The notes: generated from the letters alone by a model not told the origin. Positions 8,178 to 17,111 are shown, counted from the first letter of the stretch. The stretch: 64,000 nucleotides of DNA from Clostridium_AD sp050717545 (GCF_050717545.1 NZ_JBOITN010000033.1:62001-126000); one strand, 5' to 3'. Made by a program: numbers and translations.

Positions 8178-8408
8178 ATGGTATTTAAGAAAGTTAAAGA
8201 TGTAATAGTTGAACAATTAGGAATAGACGAGGCAGAGGTTAAAATGGATGCAAAATTTGCAGATGATTTAGGGGTAGATTCTCTTGAAATATTTGAAATA
8301 GTAATGTCACTTGAAGAAGCATTTGAGATTGAAATACCTAACGAAGATATAGAAAACATCAAAGATGTAAAAGGAATTGTACACTATATAGAAGAAAAAT
8401 TAAAATAA
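8178..8408 (+). CDS. acpP: Acyl carrier protein
   Basis: A 76-residue acidic helical protein with the phosphopantetheine attachment serine S35 in the D-L-G-V-D-S-L-E motif. It carries all acyl intermediates of the pathway encoded by this operon, and acyl-ACP is the FabT co-repressor. An AGGAGG site lies just upstream. A strong hairpin with a T run follows 70 bases later and could make acpP transcripts more abundant than the downstream genes. Confidence 0.97.
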   Translation: MVFKKVKDVIVEQLGIDEAEVKMDAKFADDLGVDSLEIFEIVMSLEEAFEIEIPNEDIENIKDVKGIVHYIEEKLK

Positions 8409-8477
8409 TAGTAATTAAAGGGTTAGATAATTAGAGAGCCGGGTAGTGGTATATAAATATTTACTTTCCGGTAAATT

Positions 8478-8528
8478 AAAAAGTATATATTACATCGATT
8501 CTATTCCGCGTAATATATACTTTTTTTT
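8478..8528 (+). terminator. Intra-operon terminator/attenuator hairpin after acpP
   Basis: A 16-bp perfect stem (8478-8493 and 8510-8525) with a 16-base loop ends in a run of eight T. It lies inside the operon between acpP and fabK and is probably a partial terminator. Weaker flanking complementarity (8425-8432 with 8531-8538) could extend the fold. The stem sequence belongs to a family of hairpins repeated elsewhere in the window. Confidence 0.8.
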
Positions 8529-8578
8529 ATAATTATCTGACTCTAACTATATGTATTTAAGGAATGAGGAGGGGTAAA

Positions 8579-9511
8579 ATGTTTAATTCCGTTTTTTTTG
8601 AAGATTTAGGTGTAAAATACCCAATAATACAAGGTGGAATGGCTTGGGTTGCGGACAGTAGCTTAGCGTCAGCAGTATCAAATGCAGGGGGGCTAGGTAT
8701 AATAGCTGCAGCAAATGCACCAACTGATTATATAAGAGATGAAATTAGAAAAGCAAAGGAGTTAACAGATAAACCTTTTGGTGTTAACATAATGCTTTTA
8801 AGTGAAAATGCTGAGGAAATTGCACATCTTGTATGTGAAGAAGGCGTTAAAGTAGTTACTACAGGGGCAGGAAACCCAGGTAAATATATGGAGCTTTGGA
8901 AGTCACATGGAATTAAAGTAATACCAGTAGTGGCATCAGTTGCTCTAGCTAAACGTATGGAGAGAGCTGGAGCAGATGCAGTGATTGCAGAAGGCTGTGA
9001 ATCTGGAGGACATATTGGTGAACTTACAACTATGGCACTTGTACCTCAAGTTGTTGATGGAGTTAGTATACCGGTAATTGCAGCAGGTGGAATAGGCGAC
9101 GGACGAGGAGTTGCAGCAGCATTTATGCTTGGTGTTCAAGGAGTTCAAGTAGGAACAAGATTTTTAGTAGCAAATGAATGTACAATACATGAGAATTATA
9201 AAAAGAAAATATTATCCGCAAAAGATATAGATTCAGTGGTTACAGGAAGACCTACAGGTCACCCTGTTAGAGTTTTAAAAAATAAATTATCAAGACAGTT
9301 TCAAAAGCTTGAAAAGGAAAATGTTTCAGTAGAAACTTTAGAGGAACTTGGTCGAGGATGCTTACAAAGGGCAGCAAAAGAAGGCGATATTGAAATGGGA
9401 TCTATTCTTGCAGGCCAAATAGCAGGTCTTGTAAAGAAAGAACAAAGTTGCAAGGAAATTATAGAAGAGATGTTTACGCAGGCAGAAGACGCAATTATAA
9501 AATTGAAATAA
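8579..9511 (+). CDS. fabK: Flavin-dependent enoyl-ACP reductase II
   Basis: A 310-residue FMN enzyme that reduces trans-2-enoyl-ACP with NAD(P)H, the last step of each elongation cycle. Motifs are I-I-Q-G-G-M-A-W, the catalytic H145 in C-E-S-G-G-H-I-G and the flavin phosphate loop I-A-A-G-G-I-G-D-G with G-V-Q-V-G-T-R-F. The position between acpP and fabD is the standard place for fabK. The ATG at 8579 is chosen because GAGGAGGGG at 8566-8574 precedes it; an in-frame ATG at 8564 lies inside that ribosome site. No cysteine cluster, unlike its paralogue at 5502. Confidence 0.96.
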   Translation: MFNSVFFEDLGVKYPIIQGGMAWVADSSLASAVSNAGGLGIIAAANAPTDYIRDEIRKAKELTDKPFGVNIMLLSENAEEIAHLVCEEGVKVVTTGAGNPGKYMELWKSHGIKVIPVVASVALAKRMERAGADAVIAEGCESGGHIGELTTMALVPQVVDGVSIPVIAAGGIGDGRGVAAAFMLGVQGVQVGTRFLVANECTIHENYKKKILSAKDIDSVVTGRPTGHPVRVLKNKLSRQFQKLEKENVSVETLEELGRGCLQRAAKEGDIEMGSILAGQIAGLVKKEQSCKEIIEEMFTQAEDAIIKLK

Positions 9512-9535
9512 AAATAATAATAATAATGAAAACCG

Positions 9536-9557
9536 CAGCTCCACAGGAGATGATTTA
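9536..9557 (+). repeat. Short copy of dispersed GCTCCnCAGGAG repeat
   Basis: This 22-base stretch upstream of fabD shares CAGCTCC-n-CAGGAGATGATTTA with copies at 25252-25283 and 50499-50530, which are 10 bases longer at the 5' side. It contains a small CTCC/GGAG palindrome followed by ATG-ATT-TAA. Confidence 0.8.
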
Positions 9558-9578
9558 ACATATTTAAGGAGGGAAATT

Positions 9579-10514
9579 ATGAGTAAAATTGCTTTTATTT
9601 TTCCCGGTCAGGGAGCCCAATATATTGGGATGGGCAAGGAATTATATGAAAATATAGATGAATGTAAAGATATATTTAACATAGCAGATAAAGAACTTAA
9701 TTTTGAATTAAGTAAACTTTGTTTTGAGGGTGAAACCCAGCAGCTGAATATTACTGAGAATACTCAACCAGCTATTCTTGCAACCTCCATAGCTGCGCTT
9801 ATGGCATTAAAAAAATATGGTATTAAATGTGATGTAACTGCAGGACTTAGTCTTGGAGAGTACTCAGCACTTGTTTGTAGTGGTGCTATGGATTTTAAAG
9901 ATGCAATAAAACTTGTTAAAAAGCGTGGAAGATTTATGCAAGAAGCAGTACCTGTAGGAGTAGGAACTATGGCAGCTATAATGGGGCTTGAAGCGAGTTT
10001 AGTTAAGGATGCTTGTAACGAAGCTAAAGACGCTGGGATAGTTGAAATTGCTAATTTAAACTGCCCGGGACAAATAGTAATTGCCGGGGAAATAGCCGCG
10101 GTAGAACTAGCTTGCGAAAAGGCTAAAGAAAAAGGTGCTGGGCGAGCTATTCTTTTATCTGTAAGTGCACCCTTCCATTGTTCTATGTTAAAACCAGCAG
10201 CAGAAAAATTAGAGGTTGAACTTGAAAATATAAATCTTGAAGATATGGCTATTCCAGTAATGACAAATGTAAATGGTGATTATGTAAAAAGTATGGATGA
10301 CATTAAAGGTAATTTAAAACTTCAAGTTATGAGTTCTGTTTTATGGGAAACAATTATAAGAAATATGATAAAAGATGGTGTTGATACTTTTGTAGAGATA
10401 GGACCAGGTAAGGTGCTTTGCGGATTTGTTAAGAAAATAGATAGAAAACTTACAGTGATTAATATAGAAGATATGGCATCTTTAGCTAAAGCAGTAGAAA
10501 TTCTTAAGAAGTAG
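9579..10514 (+). CDS. fabD: Malonyl-CoA:ACP transacylase
   Basis: A 311-residue acyltransferase that loads malonyl groups from malonyl-CoA onto ACP. It shows the N-terminal F-P-G-Q-G-A-Q-Y motif, nucleophile S91 in G-L-S-L-G-E-Y-S-A-L (the usual GHSLGE histidine is leucine here, as in some Firmicutes) and the catalytic H200 in A-P-F-H-C-S-M. Good AGGAGGG site. Lies in the fab operon between fabK and fabG. Confidence 0.96.
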   Translation: MSKIAFIFPGQGAQYIGMGKELYENIDECKDIFNIADKELNFELSKLCFEGETQQLNITENTQPAILATSIAALMALKKYGIKCDVTAGLSLGEYSALVCSGAMDFKDAIKLVKKRGRFMQEAVPVGVGTMAAIMGLEASLVKDACNEAKDAGIVEIANLNCPGQIVIAGEIAAVELACEKAKEKGAGRAILLSVSAPFHCSMLKPAAEKLEVELENINLEDMAIPVMTNVNGDYVKSMDDIKGNLKLQVMSSVLWETIIRNMIKDGVDTFVEIGPGKVLCGFVKKIDRKLTVINIEDMASLAKAVEILKK

Positions 10515-10515
10515 G

Positions 10516-10557
10516 ACTGATTAAGCAGTGCAACTGATTAAGCAGTGCAACTGATTA
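10516..10557 (+). repeat. Tandem 17-bp repeat, 2.5 copies
   Basis: Two identical 17-base units (10516-10532 and 10533-10549) plus 8 bases of a third fill the fabD-fabG spacer. The sequence is non-coding and ends just before the fabG ribosome site. Confidence 0.88.
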
Positions 10558-10591
10558 GGAGACTATGAAGGATGTAAAGGAGCGCAAATTT

Positions 10592-11332
10592 ATGTTAAAA
10601 GGGAAAACAGCAGTAGTTACAGGAGCTAGTCGTGGAATAGGAAGGGCTATAGCTGTAAAACTAGCAAAACTTGGAGCAAATATAGTTGTTAACTATAGAA
10701 AAAGTGAAGATGCAGTGATTGATGTAGTTAAAGAAATAGAAGCTTTAGGGGTTAAGGCGTTAGCAGTTCAGGCTGATATAAGTAATTATAGCGACGTAGA
10801 AAAGATGATGAAAAAATGTGTTGAAGAATTTGGAGGTTTAGATATTCTAGTTAATAATGCTGGAATAACAAAAGATGGTCTTTTAATGAGAATGAAAGAA
10901 GAAGACTTTGATAGTGTTATAAATACTAACCTTAAGGGTTCTTTTAACTGCACTAGGCATGTATCATCCATAATGCTTAAACAAAGAAGTGGAAGGATAA
11001 TAAATATATCCTCAGTGTCAGGACTAACAGGAAATGCAGGTCAAGTAAATTACTCATCTGCGAAGGCGGGCATAATAGGTATGACAAAGTCTGTTGCTAG
11101 AGAACTTGCAGCACGGGGAGTTACTTGTAATGCAGTAGCGCCAGGATATATTCAAACAGATATGACGCAGGCTTTACCTGAGAAGGCAAAGGATGCTATA
11201 ATGAGCACTATTCCATTAAAGAGACTTGGCATGCCAGAAGATGTAGCAAATGTAGTAGCATTTTTGGCGTCGGAGGAAGCTTCATACATAACAGGTCAAG
11301 TTATAAATGTTGATGGCGGAATGGTAATGTAA
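10592..11332 (+). CDS. fabG: 3-oxoacyl-ACP reductase
   Basis: A 246-residue short-chain dehydrogenase that reduces beta-ketoacyl-ACP with NADPH. The cofactor loop T-G-A-S-R-G-I-G, the N-N-A-G-I motif and the catalytic S141-Y154-K158 set (Y-S-S-A-K) are all present, and the C-terminus I-N-V-D-G-G-M is typical. The start at 10592 is preferred over an in-frame ATG at 10565, because AAAGGAG at 10576-10582 is correctly placed for it and the protein then begins at the usual family position. Confidence 0.96.
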   Translation: MLKGKTAVVTGASRGIGRAIAVKLAKLGANIVVNYRKSEDAVIDVVKEIEALGVKALAVQADISNYSDVEKMMKKCVEEFGGLDILVNNAGITKDGLLMRMKEEDFDSVINTNLKGSFNCTRHVSSIMLKQRSGRIINISSVSGLTGNAGQVNYSSAKAGIIGMTKSVARELAARGVTCNAVAPGYIQTDMTQALPEKAKDAIMSTIPLKRLGMPEDVANVVAFLASEEASYITGQVINVDGGMVM

Positions 11333-11369
11333 CCTTAAAAATAGCTTATGCATTATCTATAGATGATTC

Positions 11370-11437
11370 ATCACCTATAGGCGATGGCGCATATAAAGGC
11401 GAGGTACATCTTAATGTGCACTGCACCTTTAGGTGAT
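11370..11437 (+). repeat. Paired imperfect palindromes in the fabG-fabF spacer
   Basis: The 126-base spacer carries two similar imperfect palindromes of form CACCTnTAGG(C/T)GAT (around 11372 and 11425). The outer arms ATCACCTA (11370-11377) and TAGGTGAT (11430-11437) can also pair with each other. There is no T run. Possible mRNA structure between cistrons; function unknown. Confidence 0.5.
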
Positions 11438-11458
11438 AATTAAAGGAGGGTTTACTTT

Positions 11459-12700
11459 ATGAAAAATAGAGTTGTTATAACAGGTATGGGAGCAGTTACT
11501 CCTATAGGAAATGATGTAATTAATTTTTGGGATAATATAAAAAAAGGTACTTGTGGTGTTGATGTAATTAAGTCTTTTGATATTACGAATTTTAAATGTA
11601 AGCTAGCAGCTGAGGTTAAGGATTTTGATGTGACAGTAGCACTAGATAAAAGAGAAGCTAGGAAAATGGATAAATATTGTCAATATGCAATGGTTGCAGC
11701 TGATGAAGCAATTAAAAATTCTGGACTAGATTTAGAAGCAGAGGATAGTGAAAAAATAGCTGTAATAGTTGGTTCAGGAATAGGTGGAATTGGTACTATT
11801 GAGAGAGAACATACAAAGCTTATGGAAAAGGGACCAAGTAGAGTAACACCTTACTTAATACCTATGATAATTGGTAATATGGCAGCTGGAAACATTGCAA
11901 TAAAGTACGGGGCTAAAGGTATGTGTTCTAGCGTAGTTACTGCTTGTGCTACAGGAACTAATGCAATAGGAGATGCTTTTCATATGATCCAAGATTCAAG
12001 AGCAGACATAATAATAGCTGGAGGAGCAGAAGCATCAATATCTCCACTTGCTTTAGCGGGTTTTGCGTCACTAACAGCTTTAAGCAAAAGTGAAGATCCT
12101 TTAAGAGCATCAATTCCTTTTGATAAAGAGAGAGATGGTTTTATTATGGGAGACGGTGCAGGTATAGTTATACTTGAATCTTTAGAGCATGCTCAAAATA
12201 GAAATGCAAAGATTTATGCAGAGGTTAGTGGATATGGAACAACTTGCGATGCATATCATATAACTTCACCATCACCAACAGGAGAAGGCGCAGCAAGATC
12301 GATGGTAATGGCGCTTAAAGAGGCAGATATAAAGGCAGAAGAAGTATCTTACATTAATGCACATGGTACCAGTACTAAGGTTAATGATAAGTTTGAAACC
12401 ACAGCTATAAAAGTTGCTTTTGGAGAATACGCATATAAGGTTCCAATAAGTTCAACAAAGTCCATGACAGGGCATTTATTAGGAGCAGCAGGGGCAATAG
12501 AAGCTATAGTATGTGCTAAAGCGTTAGAAGAAGGATTTGTACCCGCAACAATAGGATATAAGGTGCCAGATGAAGACTGTGATTTGGATTATGTTCCAAA
12601 CGTAGGAAGAACCGAGGAGCTTAAATATGCGATGTCTAATTCTTTAGGTTTTGGTGGTCATAATGCTACTATATTATTAAAAAAATGGGATGGTAAATAA
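11459..12700 (+). CDS. fabF: Beta-ketoacyl-ACP synthase II
   Basis: A 413-residue elongating condensing enzyme. The catalytic cysteine C163 lies in V-V-T-A-C-A-T-G-T-N, and the two histidine motifs A-H-G-T-S-T and T-G-H-L-L-G-A-A-G complete the Cys-His-His active site. The C-terminal N-S-L-G-F-G-G-H-N motif is intact. Preceded by AAAGGAGGG. Only two bases separate its stop from the accB start, so the two are probably translationally coupled. Confidence 0.97.
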   Translation: MKNRVVITGMGAVTPIGNDVINFWDNIKKGTCGVDVIKSFDITNFKCKLAAEVKDFDVTVALDKREARKMDKYCQYAMVAADEAIKNSGLDLEAEDSEKIAVIVGSGIGGIGTIEREHTKLMEKGPSRVTPYLIPMIIGNMAAGNIAIKYGAKGMCSSVVTACATGTNAIGDAFHMIQDSRADIIIAGGAEASISPLALAGFASLTALSKSEDPLRASIPFDKERDGFIMGDGAGIVILESLEHAQNRNAKIYAEVSGYGTTCDAYHITSPSPTGEGAARSMVMALKEADIKAEEVSYINAHGTSTKVNDKFETTAIKVAFGEYAYKVPISSTKSMTGHLLGAAGAIEAIVCAKALEEGFVPATIGYKVPDEDCDLDYVPNVGRTEELKYAMSNSLGFGGHNATILLKKWDGK

Positions 12701-12702
12701 TT

Positions 12703-13221
12703 ATGGATTATATAAAAATTCAAGAATTAATAAAAACTGTTAGTGATTCCACTCTTACTTCTTTTGAAATTGAGACAGAAGGAATCAAAATAAAGATGGA
12801 TAAAAAAGAGCAACAAGTGGTTATCGAAAAAGCAGCACCTAATAATGCGCCACAAGCATTAGCTAATCAAGGATCACAAGTTAGGGAAAATACGGAAACA
12901 AACGAAGTATATGTACAAAAATTAGAAAATGAGATAGCAAAAACTACAGAGGATTCTTCTAAGATAACACCAGATGAAAATGTATTCGTAGTTAAATCAC
13001 CTATTGTTGGAACTATGTATTCTGCTCCAAGTTCTGAACTTAAGAATTTTGTGAAAGTTGGTTCGAAGGTTAAAATAGGAGATACACTTTGTATTTTAGA
13101 AGCTATGAAGCTTATGAATGAAATTGAAAGTGAAGTAGATGGAGAAATTGTGGAAGTATTAGTTTCTAATGAAGATATGGTAGAGTACGGACAGCCGTTA
13201 TTCAAAATAATTGAAAACTAG
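12703..13221 (+). CDS. accB: Biotin carboxyl carrier protein of acetyl-CoA carboxylase
   Basis: A 172-residue protein: an N-terminal conserved region, a flexible middle rich in N, Q, A, K and P (about residues 35-90), and a C-terminal biotinyl domain with the biotin-accepting K136 in E-A-M-K-L-M. It shuttles the carboxyl group between AccC and AccAD, and all four acetyl-CoA carboxylase subunits are encoded in this operon. Starts 2 bases after fabF. Confidence 0.96.
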   Translation: MDYIKIQELIKTVSDSTLTSFEIETEGIKIKMDKKEQQVVIEKAAPNNAPQALANQGSQVRENTETNEVYVQKLENEIAKTTEDSSKITPDENVFVVKSPIVGTMYSAPSSELKNFVKVGSKVKIGDTLCILEAMKLMNEIESEVDGEIVEVLVSNEDMVEYGQPLFKIIEN

Positions 13222-13259
13222 TAGAATTAAGCGAGGTTAAAATCGTTTTAAGTCTACTA
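13219..13259 (+). other. Intercistronic hairpin between accB and fabZ
   Basis: TAGTAGA at 13219-13225 pairs with TCTACTA at 13253-13259 over partly complementary inner sequence (TTAA, CGA/TCG). No T tract follows, so it is not a terminator. It overlaps the accB stop. It may stabilise or mark mRNA cleavage. Confidence 0.4.
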
Positions 13260-13290
13260 ATTCAGTTACTTATAAGATGGAGGTAACAAC

Positions 13291-13737
13291 ATGGAAGAAA
13301 TAAAAAAGACTACTTTAGATATAAAACAAATTCAAGAGATTATTCCTCATAGATATCCATTTTTGTTCGTGGATAAAGTGGAGGAATTAGAGCCAGGCAT
13401 AAGAGCTGTTGGATATAAGAATGTTTCTATGAATGAGTATTTTTTCCAGGGACATTTTCCAGAGGAACCTATACTACCAGGCGTAATAATTATTGAAGCT
13501 TTAGCGCAAGTTGGGGCAGTTGCACTCCTAAGTATGGAAGACTATAAAGGTAAAATAGCCTATTTCGGAGGTATTAATAAAGCTAAATTTAGAAAAAAAG
13601 TTGTTCCAGGTGATGTACTAAAACTTGAGGTAGAGATAATTAAAATGAAGGGACCAGTTGGAATCGGTCTAGCAGTAGCAAGTGTAAATGGAGCTCGCGT
13701 TGCACAAGCTGAACTTACATTTGCAGTAGGAATATAA
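13291..13737 (+). CDS. fabZ: 3-hydroxyacyl-ACP dehydratase
   Basis: A 148-residue hot-dog-fold enzyme that removes water from 3-hydroxyacyl-ACP. The active site H55 in F-Q-G-H-F-P-E-E-P and E69 in V-I-I-I-E-A-L-A-Q are present, together with the early H-R-Y-P-F-L-F motif. It is the only dehydratase seen, and no fabA or fabM is in the window. Site AGATGGAGG precedes the ATG. Confidence 0.96.
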   Translation: MEEIKKTTLDIKQIQEIIPHRYPFLFVDKVEELEPGIRAVGYKNVSMNEYFFQGHFPEEPILPGVIIIEALAQVGAVALLSMEDYKGKIAYFGGINKAKFRKKVVPGDVLKLEVEIIKMKGPVGIGLAVASVNGARVAQAELTFAVGI

Positions 13738-13788
13738 AAACTAAAAACACTTTAGTAAATAATTTTAAGTGTGGGGATGGTAAACAAT

Positions 13789-15135
13789 ATGTTTAAGAAG
13801 ATATTAATTGCGAATAGAGGCGAAATAGCAGTAAGAATAATTCGTGCTTGTAATGAAATGGGTATTCAAACTGTTGCAGTATATTCAGATATAGATAAAG
13901 ATGCTCTTCATACTCAAATGGCTGACGAAGCTGTATGTATAGGGCCCGCTAAATCCAAGGATAGTTATCTAAATATGCAGAATATTTTAAGCGCTACTGT
14001 GCTTACAGGTGCAGAAGCAATTCATCCTGGTTTTGGATTTTTATCTGAGAATAGTAAGTTTGCACAAATGTGTGAAGAATGTAATATAAAATATATAGGA
14101 CCAGATTCAAGTAATATTGAAAACATGGGGAATAAGTTAAAAGCAAGAGAAATGATGATAAATGCTGGAGTACCAGTAGTTCCTGGTTCTGGTGGAGAAA
14201 TTGCAAGTGAAGAAGAGGCATTAAGTGAGGCTCTAAAGATAGGCTACCCTGTAATGATAAAAGCATCAGCAGGCGGTGGTGGACGTGGAATTAGAGTTGT
14301 TAATGCGGTAGAAGAGTTAATTTCCGCTTACAATACTGCTAAAGCAGAGGCAAAAACATCATTTGGTGATGACACAATGTACATGGAAAAGTTTATAGAA
14401 GAGCCCAGACATATAGAGTTCCAGATACTTGCAGATGAGCATGGGAATGTTATTCACCTTGGTGAGAGAGATTGTTCTATTCAAAGGCGGAATCAAAAGG
14501 TAATAGAAGAGGCACCAGGAGTAGTAATGACTCCAGAACTTAGAAAACAGATGGGTGAGGTTGCAGTTAAAGCGGCTAAATCTATTAATTATAAAAATGC
14601 AGGGACTATAGAGTTTTTATTAGATAAGCATAACAAGTACTATTTTATGGAAATGAATACTCGAATACAGGTGGAACACGGAATAACTGAAATGGTAACT
14701 GGAATTGATTTAGTTAAAGCGCAAATAAAAATAGCATCAGGTCAGGTACTTCCTTATAAACAGGAGGATATAAAAATACAGGGTCATGCTATTGAATGTA
14801 GAATAAATGCAGAAAATCCTAATAAAAATTTCATGCCTTGTCCAGGTGTTATAAAATCAATTCATATTCCAGGTGGATACGGAGTGAGAATTGATAGTGC
14901 AGCTTATCAAGGATACAAAATACCACATACTTATGACTCCATGATAGCAAAATTAATTGTACATGGCAAAGATCGCGGCGAAGCGTTATGTAAAATGAGA
15001 AGTGCATTAGGAGAGTTCATAATAGAAGGCGTTGACACCAATATAGATTTTCAATTTAAAATAATAAACAATGAAAAATTTATCAAAGGAAAATTTGATA
15101 CTAGTTTTATTAGCAAGGAATTTAAAAACATTTAA
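13789..15135 (+). CDS. accC: Biotin carboxylase subunit of acetyl-CoA carboxylase
   Basis: A 448-residue ATP-grasp enzyme that carboxylates biotin on AccB. It begins M-F-K-K-I-L-I-A-N-R-G-E-I-A-V-R and carries the glycine-rich ATP loop K-A-S-A-G-G-G-G-R-G, the E-R-D-C-S-I-Q-R-R motif, and the metal/catalytic E-M-N-T-R-I-Q-V-E-H. Upstream in-frame GTG (13771) and ATG (13777) codons coincide with the GTGGGG ribosome site, so the ATG at 13789, where family homology begins, is chosen. Confidence 0.96.
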   Translation: MFKKILIANRGEIAVRIIRACNEMGIQTVAVYSDIDKDALHTQMADEAVCIGPAKSKDSYLNMQNILSATVLTGAEAIHPGFGFLSENSKFAQMCEECNIKYIGPDSSNIENMGNKLKAREMMINAGVPVVPGSGGEIASEEEALSEALKIGYPVMIKASAGGGGRGIRVVNAVEELISAYNTAKAEAKTSFGDDTMYMEKFIEEPRHIEFQILADEHGNVIHLGERDCSIQRRNQKVIEEAPGVVMTPELRKQMGEVAVKAAKSINYKNAGTIEFLLDKHNKYYFMEMNTRIQVEHGITEMVTGIDLVKAQIKIASGQVLPYKQEDIKIQGHAIECRINAENPNKNFMPCPGVIKSIHIPGGYGVRIDSAAYQGYKIPHTYDSMIAKLIVHGKDRGEALCKMRSALGEFIIEGVDTNIDFQFKIINNEKFIKGKFDTSFISKEFKNI

Positions 15136-15170
15136 AAAGTATCTAAATGCATGCTGGAATTTATTTGATA

Positions 15171-15199
15171 AAAGTTTTATACTATGAGTATAAAACTTT
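15171..15199 (+). other. Perfect 13-bp hairpin between accC and accD
   Basis: Arms 15171-15183 and 15187-15199 are perfectly complementary around a 3-base loop. No run of T follows, so termination is unlikely. A role as a processing or stabilising stem-loop in the operon mRNA is possible. Confidence 0.7.
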
Positions 15200-15253
15200 A
15201 CTTAGGATGTTATAAATTGTAGCGATGGTATGTTTTTAGAAAGGGGTAACTAT

Positions 15254-16114
15254 ATGTTTGAGTTTAACCATATATTTAAAAAGAACAAATATATTGAGGT
15301 TAAAAATTTATCAGATGATGATGGTGAGAAAAAGCCTAATATACCATCTGGAATGTGGGTTAAATGTAAAACCTGTGGTGAAATTCTTTATAATAAGGAT
15401 TTAGAAATCAATATAATGACCTGTGCAAATTGCAGAACCCATTTTAGAGTTGGATCTAGAGAAAGAATAAATTATACTATAGATAACGGGACTTTTATAG
15501 AACATGATGAGTTTATAATTTCGGAAAATCCTATAGATTTTGAAGGATACAGTGAGAAACTACAAGGTATTCGGGATAAAACTTCATTAAATGAAGCTGT
15601 AATAACTGGAGAAGGAAAGATTAATGGGTTAGACACGTTAATTGCAGTTATGGATAGTACTTTTATGATGGGGAGTATGGGATGCGCCGTTGGAGAGAAA
15701 ATTACGAGAGTTATAGAAAAAGCAACGCAGGAGAATAAACCAATTATTATATTTACGGCATCAGGTGGAGCTAGGATGCAAGAGGGTATATTTTCTCTTA
15801 TGCAGATGGCTAAAACTAGTGCTGCTATTGCTAGGCATAACGATAAAGGGTGTCTTTATATAACTGTGCTTACAGATCCAACTACAGGTGGGGTTACAGC
15901 AAGTTTTGCTATGCTTGGAGATATAATACTAGCAGAGCCCAATGCATTAATAGGGTTTGCAGGTAAAAGAGTTATAGAGCAAACGTTAAAGCAAGAATTA
16001 CCTGAGGGATTCCAAAGAGCTGAATTTTTACTCGAGAAGGGTTTTATAGATAAAGTAGTGGATAGAAAAGACATGAAGAGTGTTTTAGCTCAGATATTAA
16101 AAGTTCATTTATAA
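15254..16114 (+). CDS. accD: Acetyl-CoA carboxylase carboxyltransferase beta subunit
   Basis: A 286-residue protein with the N-terminal zinc ribbon (C-K-T-C-G and, further on, C-A-N-C-R) typical of bacterial AccD, then the crotonase-fold carboxyltransferase domain with S-G-G-A-R-M-Q-E-G and T-D-P-T-T-G-G-V-T-A-S. With AccA it moves the carboxyl group from biotin to acetyl-CoA. ATG 15254 follows GAAAGGGG at the right distance. The in-frame ATG at 15230 lies before that site. Confidence 0.95.
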   Translation: MFEFNHIFKKNKYIEVKNLSDDDGEKKPNIPSGMWVKCKTCGEILYNKDLEINIMTCANCRTHFRVGSRERINYTIDNGTFIEHDEFIISENPIDFEGYSEKLQGIRDKTSLNEAVITGEGKINGLDTLIAVMDSTFMMGSMGCAVGEKITRVIEKATQENKPIIIFTASGGARMQEGIFSLMQMAKTSAAIARHNDKGCLYITVLTDPTTGGVTASFAMLGDIILAEPNALIGFAGKRVIEQTLKQELPEGFQRAEFLLEKGFIDKVVDRKDMKSVLAQILKVHL

Positions 16115-16157
16115 CGTCAAGAGAAAGACAAAAGTAACACATAGGGAGTGAAATTTT

Positions 16158-17111
16158 ATGGTAACTTTACCTTTTGAAAAAAACATGTATGAACTTAAAA
16201 GTAAAATAGACGAACTAAAAAATTTAGCAGAAGATCAGAATATGGATTTAGCAAAAGAAATAAGACAGATGGAAATTAAGCTCTACAATATGCAAAAGGA
16301 AGCCTATAAAAATTTAACTGCTTGGGATAAAGTAAGCATTGCAAGGCTTGTGGAACGTCCTACCGCTCTTGATTATATAAATAAAATTTTTGATAACTTT
16401 ATGGAACTTCATGGTGATAGGTATTATGGAGATGATGCTGCTATTGTAGGTGGGATTGCAGAGTTTAATGGCACTTCTGTAACTGTTATAGCTCAGCAAA
16501 AGGGAAATAACACAAAGGAAAATATAAAGAGAAACTTTGGAATGCCTAGTCCAGAAGGATATAGAAAAACTTTAAGGCTTATGAAACAGGCAGAAAAATT
16601 CAATAGGCCTGTTATTTGTTTTGTAGATACTCCGGGAGCATATTGTGGCATAGATGCAGAAGAAAGAGGTCAAGGTGAGGCAATTGCTAGAAATCTTATG
16701 TACATGTCAACATTAAAAACGCCAATAATATCAATTGTTATAGGAGAAGGTGGAAGTGGTGGAGCACTTGCTATGGCCGTAGCAGATGAAGTTTGGATGC
16801 TTGAACATGCAATTTATTCTATTTTATCACCAGAGGGGTTTGCTAGTATATTGTACAAGGATGCTACTCGTGCTAAAGAAGCAGCTATTAAAATGAAGAT
16901 AACAGCTCAGGATTTAAGTAATTTTGGAATAATAGATAGAATTATAAAAGAACCTCTTGGTGGTGCACACACTAATGTAGAGGAGATGGCAGCAAGGATT
17001 AAACGTAATTTAGAAGAATCTATAACTAGATTAAAACGGGAACCTATAGAGTCTTTACTTACAAAAAGATATTATAAATTTAGAAAAATTGGAAGTGTGC
17101 AGAGTAATTAA
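16158..17111 (+). CDS. accA: Acetyl-CoA carboxylase carboxyltransferase alpha subunit
   Basis: A 317-residue protein with an N-terminal coiled segment (L-P-F-E-K followed by heptad-like K/E/L) and the carboxyltransferase core: R-N-F-G-M-P-S-P-E-G-Y-R-K, F-V-D-T-P-G-A-Y, and G-E-G-G-S-G-G-A-L-A. It is the last gene of the fab-acc operon, 43 bases behind accD, and is followed by the operon terminator. Site AGGGAGTG precedes the ATG. Confidence 0.96.
   Translation: MVTLPFEKNMYELKSKIDELKNLAEDQNMDLAKEIRQMEIKLYNMQKEAYKNLTAWDKVSIARLVERPTALDYINKIFDNFMELHGDRYYGDDAAIVGGIAEFNGTSVTVIAQQKGNNTKENIKRNFGMPSPEGYRKTLRLMKQAEKFNRPVICFVDTPGAYCGIDAEERGQGEAIARNLMYMSTLKTPIISIVIGEGGSGGALAMAVADEVWMLEHAIYSILSPEGFASILYKDATRAKEAAIKMKITAQDLSNFGIIDRIIKEPLGGAHTNVEEMAARIKRNLEESITRLKREPIESLLTKRYYKFRKIGSVQSN

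Noticed and set aside
8564..8578. Upstream ATG start for fabK
   Set aside because: This ATG overlaps the AGGAGG ribosome site that serves ATG 8579.
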